DNA of 64,000 nucleotides from Gnetum montanum (Eukaryota > Streptophyta > Gnetopsida > Gnetales > Gnetaceae), in contig MNCI01011145.1 of NCBI GenBank assembly GCA_015680685.1, forward strand, positions 374,169-438,168, written 5' to 3'. Of the stretch, positions 32,308 to 43,470 are shown one piece after another (position 1 is the stretch's first letter; every line of letters begins with the position of its first letter). The notes beneath the pieces were generated by a model. It did not search any database. It had not been told where the DNA came from and saw only the letters and a program-made list of their open reading frames with translations. Position numbers and translations under genes: made by a program.

Positions 32308-35300
32308 CCTCATTGTTATGCCAATTTACAGAGGAATTATGAGGTATATTAGTATGAACATAGCCTAATTGTTGAACTAATGAAATTATACAATCATGTT
32401 ACTAATTTCATGGGTTGGATTTCTGTGGTGCTCTTACTATAGAAGGTATTGCAATATTGAGATTGCCTTGGAATACACAATGTTTCCCTGGGGCTAGTTT
32501 GTGTTGACTTCTGGAAGGAAATCTTGGCCTAAGGCCTCCCTATAATGTCTCCTATTACTATCTACAATAGTAATGCTATTAACATTTACTTTTTACTGAT
32601 GGAACATCTCAAACACACAAACAAATGCAATAATGATAGATATTGGACAATACCTTAATGGCATGCATTGAAAATAGTAATGGTTGATAGCTAAGATGGA
32701 ATGCAATTAATAATGTACTAATGTGAATATATGCAGATCATATAGGAATGATCAATTCTAAAACTGAAATTGAAATTTTTAGTTACATCCACTTAGACTT
32801 GTTGGATGTATTTGACTAGTTTTAGAATTCTTTTTATAGAATCTTTTTTTTTTAATTTATAATTCAATTCTGCCTATTGGAATTTTATTTAGCTTGAAGC
32901 TTTTTTGTAGAAGGGTGACTAATGGAAAAACCTAGCTTGCCTATGTTTAAGGATTAGATTTATGTTGTCATAGTTTGCTGATGCAGTTCAAATAAAAGAC
33001 TGAAACTTATAAAGAAATCCTATCTTAAAACTCGTAGATGCTTAGAATGATATTGAAACATGATGTATAGGAATAAATATGGCAAAGTTGTAGGACACAA
33101 AAGCCTCAACTAAAAATGATAGGTGTTCTAAAGTCCAAATTGGCATCAAGAGCTTAGAACTGCCACCTTAATTACAAAATGTCAAATTTGTGTTTTCATT
33201 TTTGAAAGAAGCAATGACCCATGTGAAACATGCAATCTATTACTAATGGTTAGATTTTATTAATGAGTTGTGCCATTCTATTAATAAAGCTTTAAAGGAA
33301 GGCCATGCGTCTAAGGATTTTAGACCCATTGAATTCATGGCTTGAGATGTGATCAATGATGGTGCAGAAATCTTTGTACAATGTCCAAAAGACTAGGTTT
33401 GTTGATCTGCTTTTACTATTCTAAATCAGTTGGTCCATCCTGGTTATACTCCAAATTGGTCCATCCTGGTTGTACTCCAAATTGAAATTTTATAATTATA
33501 GAATCTTTCTTTTAGAAAAATTATTGAGGTATCATCTTTGCAGTTGCGACCATCATGTTACCATTTGATTAGTCCTAGAATTCAATGAAATCAACGATGC
33601 TGTCAATGTTATGACAACTTTTCTCATCTATATAATGTAAACCCAAAGTGTCTGCTTGTATTAGTATCATTTTAATGTATACCTAGAAAGCTAATTCAAG
33701 AAAAGGACATACCAGAAACTTTTTATTGTTTTAGTGGTATTTGTGGTTCATTGAACTAGCCTTTGGTTTCTTATTTTTTGAGGTTCATTGCACTTATTGA
33801 AATTGAAATTGTTTTTACTTCTGTAGACCAAAAACACTTGGTAATTTTTTAATAATATTTTTAAAATTCATAGCATGTACATTTCTGCTAGAGGGTCTAC
33901 AAACATGATAAAATTTCAGTTTTTGTTTTTGTTTCATAATTAATAATTAAAATAAAAAACAAGTGAGAAAGGTGTTGTGTAGCTCAACCATTGTTGCAAT
34001 TTTTCAATGAATGCATGCATGCAATTAAACAGATTAATATCTAGTGATTTTCCACATAAACTCAGTAAAGGATTGATAGCTTCAAGATTTATTCTTAATT
34101 CCCATGGGTAAGTGAAGGTTTGGATGTTTTAGTTTGGAGATCATTTTATTTTAGACATGTCCATAGATTAATTTTCATGGAAGCATGGTCACGACACTAC
34201 AGGCATGGATCATAGTATAGAATGAACCATAATTGAAGTTTGATTCAAACACCTCGATGTAAATGAACATGTTAACAAGTGCATCAGAGCTTTGCCCACA
34301 AGCACAAACTTCTATTCAAATTTAGCTAAGGTATTCATACTATTTATGCTTGGTTTGTTTTGCTTCATTTTGTTTTAATTTAGTTCATATATTTTTTTGC
34401 TTTCTATTATGCTTGTTTCTTTAATAAACATTTCGTGTTTGAGTTTGTAAGGTTTTGTGAATTTTTTGATGACAGTGTTAGTGGCATTATAAAATTATAA
34501 GACTATACTCTATTAGTGGGTCTGCCAATACAAAACGGTGTTCTTGCAGGAAGCTGGATACATGAACTTAGAACAAATGGAGTTCCATGATTGATTTCGT
34601 AGGTTTTGTGGAATTGTTACTACAATGGACATGACATCACTGATTTTGAGCTTCAACAAAACCTCACTAGCCAAAGAGTTCTTTTTCACTATAGCTTATC
34701 CATGAACTTTGGTGAAGCAAAAATTTACTTAAGGAGTTATCTAAAATTCGGTAATGTTATGTTTATTGTAAGTAACCATTTCAAACACTTAATAAATCAA
34801 TTATGAAATTGTCAACTCAATTTGTTCTCGTTTTAGTTCCCTTGCCTGACCTTGGCAATTCAATAACAATCATTTGTATCATTAGTAGTGGCAGTGAATA
34901 ACTAATTTTTCAATATAATTTTGAAATGGAGCTATTTTTGCAATTTTATGATCCCACCAATACTATTAGTATTAGTTAAGATGTGTAGCAAAGAAACTTC
35001 GAAGAACCCAAGAAACCGTATAGCTCAAAGACAAATGTTCATTGAAGCAACAAGCATAACCAAAAGTAGGTAGCTATATGAATTAAATAGAAGTTACCTT
35101 GTGAGTGGTTCTATATCAATATTGCAAATTTTAACAGTGCACATAAAAAAATTGAGACATGATTAAAGCCTTTGATGCTTGAAAGCATACAGGTTGTTGG
35201 AATGTATTTACTTTTCCCTATAGTAATTTACCATGTTTTGAAATGATTGGGAACACCTACCCAAATGAGTTTGGGAAGGAGGGTCATTTTTCCGGAATGA

Positions 35301-35459
35301 GGGTAGGATATACAAAGAGCTTATAAGATATATATGAAATAATATCTTAAATAAAAAAATTTTAAATTATAATCCTGTATTTATATTGTTAGTATTTTTG
35401 ACATGCTTTCAAGGCTATATATTTAAATATCTGGCATAATAATTGAAAACTTAATATTT
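32308..35459. other. Unassigned 3.1 kb, no gene
   Basis: AT-rich, with all ORFs at or below 66 codons. The only local structure I see is a direct repeat of about 29 bp (TTGGTCCATCCTGGTT(A/G)TACT, near 33429 and 33457). No transposon domain was recognised. Confidence 0.4.
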
Positions 35460-36093
35460 TCTGTAAAGAGATTATTATCCAAATCAACAACTACAATATT
35501 TTCACCTAGAAGAACCTTAACTAAACTCAATGGATCCTCTAGCTTATCTTCTTCATCAAATAGTTGCTTATTATATTTTAGATCAACATCCCAATGATGT
35601 GTAGGAGTTTTCTATACTTAACTTTAGCTCTTTCTTCTAAGCGAATCATGCTATGAATATCCACAAGCTTTTCAAATCTACTAGCATTAAGTCTATTTCT
35701 TTTAACTCTATGGATAAAAGAGTAAGTACACTAATTTCTTTCATTGGTAATGAAGAGGTAGCCTATCACAACCATAATTAAATATTATAAAATATTATGA
35801 AATAAAATATAAATTTATAACTTAAAAACTATACGCGAGAGAGAAGTTTGCAAACAAGTTATTATAAATTAGGGACACTATTGCAACACCAACTAGCAAG
35901 ATCATGTTGGGAAAGGCTATTAAGATTATTTTTTGCTGCTTTACTATTAAATAATGAATCAACTCTTGTAAAAGTAATCCATTGTTTTATTTTTTTTAAC
36001 TTTTCAATTTCAAACACTCTATCAAAATAAGCAAGATAAGGCTTTCTATCTCAATGCCCAAAGTATATGCAGCTTTATGTAAGTGAGTATTAA
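35460..36093 (-). pseudogene. hAT-like transposase relic, C-terminal part (minus copy)
   Basis: The minus strand matches the end of the plus copy at 53500-54080. It reads NSKAAKNNLNSLSQHDLAS then WW (dimerisation block, matching NSEATKDDLDSLAQDDPTS plus WWDLHG), an EEDKLEDPLSLVKV segment, and GENIVVVDL. The hAT C-terminal block mediates dimerisation of the transposase. The gene continues rightwards after Helitron A, at 39528. Many stops are present. Confidence 0.7.
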
Positions 36094-36159
36094 TTTGGCC
36101 GAGAGGCCATTACTAGTCATAATTAGGTAACGCTAATTTTGTCCGTAACACTAACTAAT

Positions 36160-36870
36160 GTTGACTTTCCTGATAATACATTTAGAAAGGTTACGTCCTC
36201 TTTCGAAAGGTTATGTTCCATTGCTAAAGCCTATAGCGACCATTCTCTCTTCTACTAGTAGGCAACATTCACTCGCTCGAATAGTGTGTTTCGGCAGCCT
36301 TTCTCTCTACGCGACGTACTCCAACGATTGGCACCACAAACACTGACAGCAGAGGTAGATAACCATCCATACAACCGCCACCTGCACCCGTAGACGGCCA
36401 TAGGTGGCACATCAACAGTGACGCAGACACCGTGAAGGGTGGTGTTTTCAGACACCAATATCTCCTTCTTCATATCCTTTCAAAGCACTCAGATGGGGAA
36501 CAAGGCACAGAGCCTCTTCCCAGATGTGGGAGGCGTCCAAGAAATAGCAAACGCTTGGCGCTTGGTAACGGTGGATTCGACAGAAGTCTTTCTTTCTACC
36601 CATAAACAGACAACTCCCGGTGCCCTCAAATAGTCTCTCTAGATAGTGCATCACAATGATGGCTGTATTTGTAGCATGGGTAACCAAAGACAGAGGTTGA
36701 CACACAAGGGATAGTTTGTTTCTTTTAGTCTCTGACCATAGCAAATAGTGGCTGATGGTGTTTGGCATTGCATCCAATATGTACGTCGATTTTCTGCTTT
36801 GTGTATTTTTGTATTTTTCTTTTTTCTTCTTTGCCCATTGTAGTGGCATTTTAGCACACAATATCAACAA
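36160..36870. other. CpG-retaining, possibly captured gene fragment
   Basis: Much richer in CpG than its surroundings (CGCGACGTACTCC, CACTCGCTCG, CCCGTAGACGG). A plus frame has ATG at 36493 (MGNKAQSLFPDVGGVQEIAN) and stays open to 36633. The opposite strand is open for 140 codons (36870-36448, starting MLILCAKMPLQWAKKKK). I recognise neither. Helitrons often pick up host gene pieces, and this patch has that look, but the donor gene is unknown. Confidence 0.35.
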
Positions 36871-37124
36871 GGGTGTGCTTCTTGAAGCATGGGTAGATAA
36901 GCAGGCACCTGGGCTATCCGTTTTGGTGCTTGGATCATCATTGTTTTGTGTTAAGCTAAATTTGTTTTTTGCTCAATTACCTTTAATTTGATGTCGTTGT
37001 AACAAGAACATTAGTCTCTGTCAAATCTTTATTTCTAAATAGATGTTAAAATCAGACTTTTGCTTGCAACCTAAAGTCATTAGCACAACACGTTTTCACT
37101 AAATTTTTTACACAAAATTGAGGA

Positions 37125-37192
37125 AGAAGAAACTTGATTATGGAAAGTAAGAAAGTTGATCATGGAAAGTAAGAAACTTGATCATGGAAAGT
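37125..37192 (+). repeat. Short tandem repeat in Helitron A
   Basis: Three copies of a unit of about 22 bp (AACTTGATCATGGAAAGTAAG and variants) in direct succession. A further copy of the core, CATGGAAAGTATA, lies near 37394, where homology with Helitron B begins. Confidence 0.7.
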
Positions 37193-38250
37193 ATATGGGT
37201 AATTTCCATTTCCATTTGAAGATCTAAATTCCATGAATTCTTAATACATGCTACGATACAAGAAAAGCATGCGTTGTTTGCTGTTCACCTTTAATGCCAT
37301 GCCTTGTCGGACAGAAATCTGATTTTTGCATTCCCTATGAAAAGGGTCAGCCCAACATGTTTTCCCTAAAAAGGTGACGGAACAAGCTTGACCATGGAAA
37401 GTATACATGGTTTTGGGATGGGTTAGCGCAAAGCTACCGTTGTTCTCCAAATTTTCCACGCTTTGAGAAATTTTGGGTTTCTAATGTGGCATACTGTTCA
37501 AACTCTTCAACTTGATTTTTCGTTAAGGAATAAAAAGTACAGAAAAAATTACGATATGTAACGGGGTTTATGATTTCATAATGCAACAACTATATTAGGC
37601 TTTTACCAACCATTTTTTTCTTTTAATTTGAGAAACTCTTTAACTAGATGCTTTGCCATGACTAAAACTGGGGAAGTTTTATGATTTTTAAAAATAATTT
37701 GCAATGAAATATCTTTGGTAATAAATTTGTTGGGCATAATTTTAATCACATCTTAATAGAGGTGTGAGTGTATTATGTAAATGATTTACTTGATTATGTA
37801 TTTTGATGGCTAATGATAGAATACTCGGAAGGGCCAAACATTATTAACTCTATGTTCATTTTTAAAAAATAACAAAAATGAACTATATTGAGTGTGCACA
37901 TATATATAGATTTGAGGAGGAAGTGCTTCATTGTGATACAAACTAGCTATGTAAAAGTATTAGAGATAAGGCACTTTTGCACATAATGGATAATCCAACA
38001 ATTAAAAAACAATTCCCATATAAAAATAAGAAAATTCTTAGCAATTGCAATCCCCAAATAAAAGATTTGAATATGCAAAAATAAAATTAACAAAACAATT
38101 TTAAGTAGGGATAATAGAGAAAATGCATAAAATCAATCAAAAATTTATTGAAATTATCTAAATTGAAACAAATTGAATAAGAGACATTAGGATATCCTTG
38201 GTTCTTGCATAAAAAATTAGCCAGTTGCATCGTGCATAGTAGATAGAAAG

Positions 38251-38790
38251 ACAAATGGTGTAAAATTTTGGGATGATTTAGAAGGAGAATTGGACCGAGT
38301 AGTGTTCATTTGTGAGGATGCAAGGGTTATGCTCATTGTTAATCTATGGCCAGAAGTAGGATTGGTTAATGGTGCATTAGGAGTCACTAAGAAAATAATA
38401 TATAATCCATAGTGTCAACCTCCATAGTTGCTATTGTATGTCATCATTGAGCTTGACTCTTATACTGGAGCACTATATGATAATGAACATTCTCGACAAG
38501 TACCCATTCCACCAATCATACGTGGAGGATCTCACCAACTACCACTTAGATTAGCATGGGCTTTAATGATACATAAGTAACAGGGAATGACATTGGAGAA
38601 AGTGTGTATAGGTGCTGGTAACAAAGAAACAATAGGTCTTACATTTGTGGCACTATCTCGAGTGAGGAGTATTGACAGTTTGAAGATATTCCTTCTGATC
38701 TTCAAAGAAAGATATATCAAAATATTTAAGCCTTCGCACCTTCAAAGTAGATTGGATGAAGAGCAACACATTAAATCTAATGAAGAATGA
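38251..38790 (+). pseudogene. Helitron helicase, C-terminal part (copy A)
   Basis: One frame (from ACA at 38251 to the stop at 38790) with three internal stops encodes the end of a PIF1-type superfamily 1B helicase. It reads CEDARVMLIVNLWPEVGLV with NGALG, CQPP, VIIELDSYTGALYDN, RLAWALMIHK*QGMTLEKV, where the normal HKSQG has lost its Ser codon to a stop, and IGLTFVALSRVRSIDSLKI. The last block is motif VI with the catalytic Arg finger region (ALSR). In Helitrons this unwinds DNA during rolling-circle transposition. The N-terminal Walker A half and the Rep endonuclease are missing. Confidence 0.85.
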
Positions 38791-38977
38791 TCTCATTCTT
38801 TTTTTTCAACTAATTTTTACCATTTTGAATGTCATATCATTTGTAACTATACATTTTTAATTATGCAAGTTTGTATATTACAACATATTTATGATCATTC
38901 AATAAAGCATTTCATGGTCTTATAATATTTCTATCTGTTATGTTTAAATCATTACTGCAGCAGATGACTGGCGATCA

Positions 38978-39527
38978 CTAGCTTAGTTATATATTTATAA
39001 TATATATCTATAAATTGTTCGAGAGAATATTATTTTTTTACAAGTAAAAAGTAAAAAGTTCTTTGAGTAAAAAATTTCACGACTTTTGGACGAAGAAAAA
39101 GATTTAAAAACCCAAATTTTCATGCCTTTTGAACGAAGAACAAGAGTTCTGTACCTTATTTTTTCTAAGGATGGGTTTTTTGAAAAAGAAATCCATCAAT
39201 TAGTATATGCTCTCACTCTCAGCTGAATTTATGTTCTCATTCTCAAAAACAACAAATTCAGCCAAGGGTGAGAGCATACACTAATTGAAGAACTCTTGTT
39301 GTACCTTAGGAAATTCGGCCGAGGGTGAGAGAATTAGTGTACCTTAGGAAAAATAAGGTACAGAACTCTTGTTCTTCGTCTAGAAGGCATGAAAATTTGG
39401 GTTTTTAAATCTTGTTCTTCATCCAGAAGTCGTGAAATTTTTTACTCAAAGAAATTTTTACTTGTAAAAAAATAAGATTCTCTTAGCTAATTTATAGATA
39501 TATATTATAAATATATAACTAAGCTAG
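38978..39527. repeat. Foldback (long inverted repeat) at the Helitron 3' end
   Basis: A 550-bp palindromic element. The left arm from CTAGCTTAGTTATATATTT is repeated inverted at the right end (AAATATATAACTAAGCTAG). Arms of roughly 230 bp share TTTGAGTAAAAAATTTCA, GACGAAGAA, AGAGTTCTGTACCTTATTTT and TGCTCTCAC. The apex lies near 39245. The right end coincides with the Helitron terminus. Confidence 0.85.
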
Positions 39528-39904
39528 TATTTATCCATTTTTTAATTATAATTGGCTTTAAAATATCATGATACAAATTATAATTACCATCTTCTTTAAT
39601 AACTTTATCTCTTATTTTTTCTAGCATTGTATCATATGTTTCATAATTTCTTCTAATGAAGAAGTATTTGTGTTAGCATATCTAATAAAATCTATAATTG
39701 ATTCAAGTATGTTCACCATGCTCTCTTTGTAAAAAATGAAATAAGTATTAAAAAGAATTAATAACTCAAACAATGTAAAGTAGATTTATGAGATATAATG
39801 ATAAGTATTTCATAAATCATAACATACCTAACATTTGTCCACCATGCTATATCTAAAATAGTACTCGTTTGTTTTCCAACTTTAGGTTTTGTTGGCTACT
39901 CTAT

Positions 39905-40345
39905 GAACATAAGCAAGATAAGCCTTTCTATCTCAATGCCTAAAGTATATGCAACTTTATGTAAATGAGTATTAATAGTTATCCAATTTTTAATTATAAT
40001 TGGCTTTAAAATATCATGATAGCAATTAGAATTACCATCTTCTTTAATAACATTTTCTCTTATTTTTTCTAGCATTCTATCATATGTTTCATAATTTTTT
40101 CTTATGAAGAAGTATCTATGTTAGCATATCTAATAAAATCTATAATTGATTTAAGTATGTTCACCACTCTCCCCTTGTAAAAAAAGAAATAAGTATTTAA
40201 AAAATTAATAACTGAAACAGTGTAAAGTAGATTTATGAGATATAATCATAAGTATTTCATAAATCACATTATACGTGACATTTGTCCACCATGCTATATC
40301 TAAAATAGTATTGCTTGTTTTTTTTTCTAACTTTAGGTTTTGCTG
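39905..40345 (-). repeat. Internal tandem duplicate of the hAT segment (empty site for Helitron A)
   Basis: GCAAGATAAGCCTTTCTATC through GGCTTTAAAATATCATGAT repeats 36030-36093 plus 39528-39905. Because it lacks Helitron A, it shows the unoccupied target sequence. Confidence 0.8.
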
Positions 40346-40349
40346 GCTA

Positions 40350-40352
<3 letters not shown>

Positions 40353-40385
<33 letters not shown>

Positions 40386-40393
40386 CTAGCCAN
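40353..40393. repeat. T33 run with an ambiguous base
   Basis: An uninterrupted run of T at 40353-40385, followed at 40393 by the only N in the window. The homopolymer length and the local assembly are unreliable. Confidence 0.9.
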
Positions 40394-41612
40394 TTTTGCT
40401 AGCCACTCTCCATTTTACAGCAACAACCACTATTCCAAGTTTATAATGAATCCTTAACGTTCTACTAGATGCATTTCTATATCAAGAAAACACATTTTAC
40501 TTATGAGCAACATTTACTTATCATGATAAAAATGTTAAAATAAAAAATAAAAGAGATTTTTTTATCTTCATATTTAGTTTTTATAGGCTTTAAGAAAGCC
40601 TTTTTGCAATAGTTTTTAAATAAAGCATTAGAATAATGATGATTGTTAATGAGCATTTGAATAGCATGAGCATCATTAATCAAATCTTATATCCTATCAA
40701 TTTTGTTGATGTTACTAAGAGCATTATTCAATGAATGAACACAACATGGAGTTCAAAAAATATTTTTATGTATTAGCTCAATAATTTGACTTGTCTTTTT
40801 ACATGTAGGTATCACATCAATGATAATTTGTATTACATTTTTTTTTTACTACTTGAACTATAACATCTTTTAATTGTTTTGATTGAACTAAAGAATCTTT
40901 AATGAAACCAAAAACTCAACTTTGAGGAAATAAAATTGTTTTAGGCTATAGATAATGATATAGATAAGTGGAGTGGTCTTTGAGAAATGACCATTTCTTC
41001 CTCAAAACTATTTTAGGTTTGCAAATTAGATATCTCTTTGATGATATTGCTTATTTAATAATTCTATATGCATTCTATGTTTAGAAAGATGAACATATGA
41101 TTCTCTTGTACTTTGAAAAATATAAAACCAAGTCAGTAAATATTCAATACTAACAAATACAATAATTAACAAATAATTATTATTAACTAATTCAATAAAA
41201 GTACTTCTGTTATGAATACATGGTATTGCTTTTTAAAAAGTTGGTAAATAAAGAAGTCTAAAAGGCATTCTATTTGCATAAAACATTCTTGATAAAGCTT
41301 CATTGCCTCATCTCTGTAATCTCTGATCTTTACTACTCTCACACGCGGTTGCTATTTTCTCTCTTACCACTGTTAGTTGTCTGAATTCTGCGTGTCCAAA
41401 TTTATATGTTGCCGAGGTACATTTCCGGAACTATAATTCTCTTCTTTTATTGAATGGAATTTGTTGTTTTTATCATAAGAAGTAGTTGGAGTTTTTGGTG
41501 GGGTTTTTTGGCTGCCGATTTTGCAGTTTTGTACAGTGAAGTGAAATGAATGATGATGATGAAGATGAAGATGCGGATATATAGCTGAGTTTTTGCACAG
41601 ACCAAAAACACA

Positions 41613-41712
41613 GAGCGGACATGGAGAAGAAGAAGAGAGAATGGGTTATGTGTGTGTTTTGGGAGCGGACATGGAGAAGAAGAAGAGAGAATGGGTTATG
41701 TGTGTGTTTTGG
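41613..41712 (+). repeat. Perfect 50-bp tandem duplication
   Basis: GAGCGGACATGGAGAAGAAG... at 41613-41662 is repeated identically at 41663-41712. It is recent, and responsible for the overlapping short ORFs of 60-89 codons in this spot. It lies in the variable 5' part of Helitron B. Confidence 0.9.
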
Positions 41713-42609
41713 GATTTTGCAGCAGACGTTTTTTTGTCTCGCCCAGAAAACAGGGAAAGTATACGCGGTTTTGGGATGGGTATGGGATGGGTTACCGCAA
41801 AGCTACCGCTGTACTCCAAATTTTTCATGATTTGAGGAATTTTGGGTTTCTAATGTGGTATACCGTTCAAACTCTTCAACTTGATTTTTCGTTGGGGAAT
41901 AAAAAGTACAGAGATATGTAACCGAGTTTATGATTCCATAATGCAATGACTATATTAGGCTTTTACCAATCATTTTTTTCTTTAATTTGAGACTTTTAAC
42001 TCTATGCTTTGCCATGAATAAAACTCAGGAAGTTTTATGCTTTTTAAAAATAATTTGCAATGAAATAACTTTGGCAATAAATTTGTTGGGCATAATTTTA
42101 ATCACATCTTAATAGAGGTGTGAATGTGTTATGTAAATGATTTATTTGATTATGTATTTTGATGGCTAATGATAGAATACTCAAAAGGGCCAAACATTAT
42201 TAACTCTATGTTCATTTTTAAAAAATAACAAAAATGAACTATGTTGAGTGTGCACATATATATAAATTTGAGGAGGAAGTGCTTCATTGTGATACAAAAC
42301 ACCTATGTAAAAGTATTAGAGATAAGGAACTTTTGCACATAATGGATAATCCAACAATTAAAAAATAATTCCCATATAAAAATAAGAAAATTCTTAGCAA
42401 TTGCAATCTCCAAATAAAAGATTTGAATATGAAAAAATAAAATTAAAAAAAAAATTTAAGTAGGGATAATAGAGAAAATGCATAAAATCAATCAAAAATT
42501 TATTGAAATTATCTAAATTGAAACAAATTGAATAAGCGATATTAGGATATCTTTGGTTCTTGCATAAAAAATTAGCCAAGTAGGTCCTTAGCCAATTGCA
42601 CTATGCATA

Positions 42610-43114
42610 GTAGATAAAAAGACAAATGGTGTGAAATTTTGGGATGATTCAAAAGGAGAATTGAACCGAGTAATGTTCATTTGTGAGGATGCAAGGGTTA
42701 TGCTCACTGTTAATCTATGGCTAGAAGTAGGATTGGTTAATGGTGCATTGGGAGTCACTAAAAAAATAATATATAGTCCACAGTGTCAACCTCCACAGTT
42801 GCCATTGTATGTCATCATTGAGTTTGACTCTTATATTGGAGTACTATATGATAATGAACATCTTCGACAAGTACCCATTCTAACAATCATACGTGGAGGA
42901 TCTCGTCAACTACCACTTTAAGCTTGACAATGTAACTTTCATCAGCAAAGAAACAATAGGTCTTACATTTGTGGCACTATCTCGAGTGAGGAGTATTGAT
43001 AGTTTGAAAATATTCCCTTCGATCTCTAAGGAAAGATATATCAAGATATTTAAGGCTTCGCACCTTCAAAGTAGATTGGATGAAGAGCAACATATTAAAT
43101 CTAGTGAAGAATGA
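42610..43114 (+). pseudogene. Helitron helicase, C-terminal part (copy B)
   Basis: Same protein end as copy A: KFWDDSKGELNRVMFICED, ARVMLTVNLWLEVGLVNGA, PLYVIIEFDSYIGVLYDN, and GLTFVALSRVRSIDSLKIF. Upstream of motif VI, the RLAWALMIHK..GMTLE segment is replaced by a shorter unrelated stretch (about 42920-42949) that shifts the frame, so a core helicase motif is lost. The two copies share the stop after HIKS(N/S)EE. In this copy the two TAG stops in the CQPP region of copy A are still sense codons, so it is less eroded there. Confidence 0.8.
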
Positions 43115-43211
43115 TCTCATTCTTATAATCATTCAATAAATCATTTCATGGTCTTGTAATATTTTTATCTGTTATGTTTAAATCATTGCTACAGCAGATG
43201 ACTGGCGATCA

Positions 43212-43470
43212 CTAGCTTAGTTATATATTTATAATATATATCTATAAATTGGCCGAGAGAATCTTATTTATTTACAAGTAAAAAGTTCTTTGAGTAAAAA
43301 ATTTCATGACTTCTGGACGAAGAACAAGATTTAAAAACCCAAAATTTCATGGCTTCTAGATGAAGAACAAGAGTTCTGTACCTTATTTTTCCTAAGGATG
43401 GGTTTTCTGAAAAAACAAATTTCCATCAATTAGTGTATGCTCTCACCCTCGACCAAATTTGTTGTTTTTG
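43212..43470. repeat. Single foldback arm of Helitron B
   Basis: Matches the left arm of 38978-39527 from CTAGCTTAG to the apex region (CTCACCCTCGACCAAATTTG). The right arm is missing and hAT-related sequence resumes. Confidence 0.8.

Larger units (their letters stand above)
36094..39527 (+). mobile_element. Helitron A, inserted in the hAT relic
   Basis: The hAT reads ...GAGTATTAA before and TATTTATCCATTTTTT after. The uninterrupted duplicate at 39965-39985 reads GAGTATTAATAGTTATCCA, so the element sits between A and T with no target duplication, the hallmark of Helitrons. It ends CTAG followed by T, with a palindromic TATATATTATAAATATATA just before. Its first bases are TT, where TC is expected (one C-to-T change). 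A PIF1-type helicase C terminus lies on the plus strand in its 3' half. The 5' half carries unrelated, CpG-containing sequence that looks captured. The replication initiator (Rep) domain was not seen. Confidence 0.75.
39528..41310 (-). pseudogene. hAT-like transposase relic, middle part (minus copy)
   Basis: The minus-strand counterpart of 51690-53400 in the plus copy, resuming where Helitron A interrupts. The matching blocks include the segment before the dimerisation domain (ATGGTGAACATACTTGAA-type sequence with RYIDTYTSSLRK in the plus copy) and, near 41290, the ATTCTTGATAAAGCTTCATT segment corresponding to 51698-51720. A segment of about 440 bp is tandemly repeated (39528-39905 and 39975-40345). 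The frame is ruined. It ends at Helitron B. Confidence 0.6.
41311..43470 (+). mobile_element. Helitron B, related to Helitron A
   Basis: The 3' two thirds (from about 41754) match Helitron A from about 37396 to the inner part of its foldback: GGTTTTGGGATGGG, CAAACTCTTCAACTTGATTT, the helicase relic, and CTAGCTTAGTTATATATTT. The 5' part (41311-41750) is unrelated to A and contains its own CpG-bearing sequence. The left edge interrupts the hAT at AAGCTTCATTGC. On the right only one foldback arm is present, ending near 43470, so the element is 3'-truncated or rearranged. Confidence 0.65.

Noticed and set aside
35848-36030. Plus-strand 60-codon frame
   Set aside because: Antisense of the hAT dimerisation block on the minus strand. 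The equivalent antisense frame appears at 53467-53694.
36448-36870. Intact host gene on the minus strand (140 codons)
   Set aside because: The frame lies inside Helitron A and overlaps an open frame on the other strand. No family is recognised, so I report it only as a possible captured fragment.
38978-39527. Independent MITE unrelated to the Helitron
   Set aside because: The right end of the foldback coincides with the insertion boundary shown by the empty site, and both Helitrons carry it at the same place. Kept as an alternative in the findings.
41593-41921. Several overlapping frames of 60-89 codons
   Set aside because: Produced by the perfect 50-bp duplication, which is not a multiple of three and opens several frames. 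No recognisable domain.
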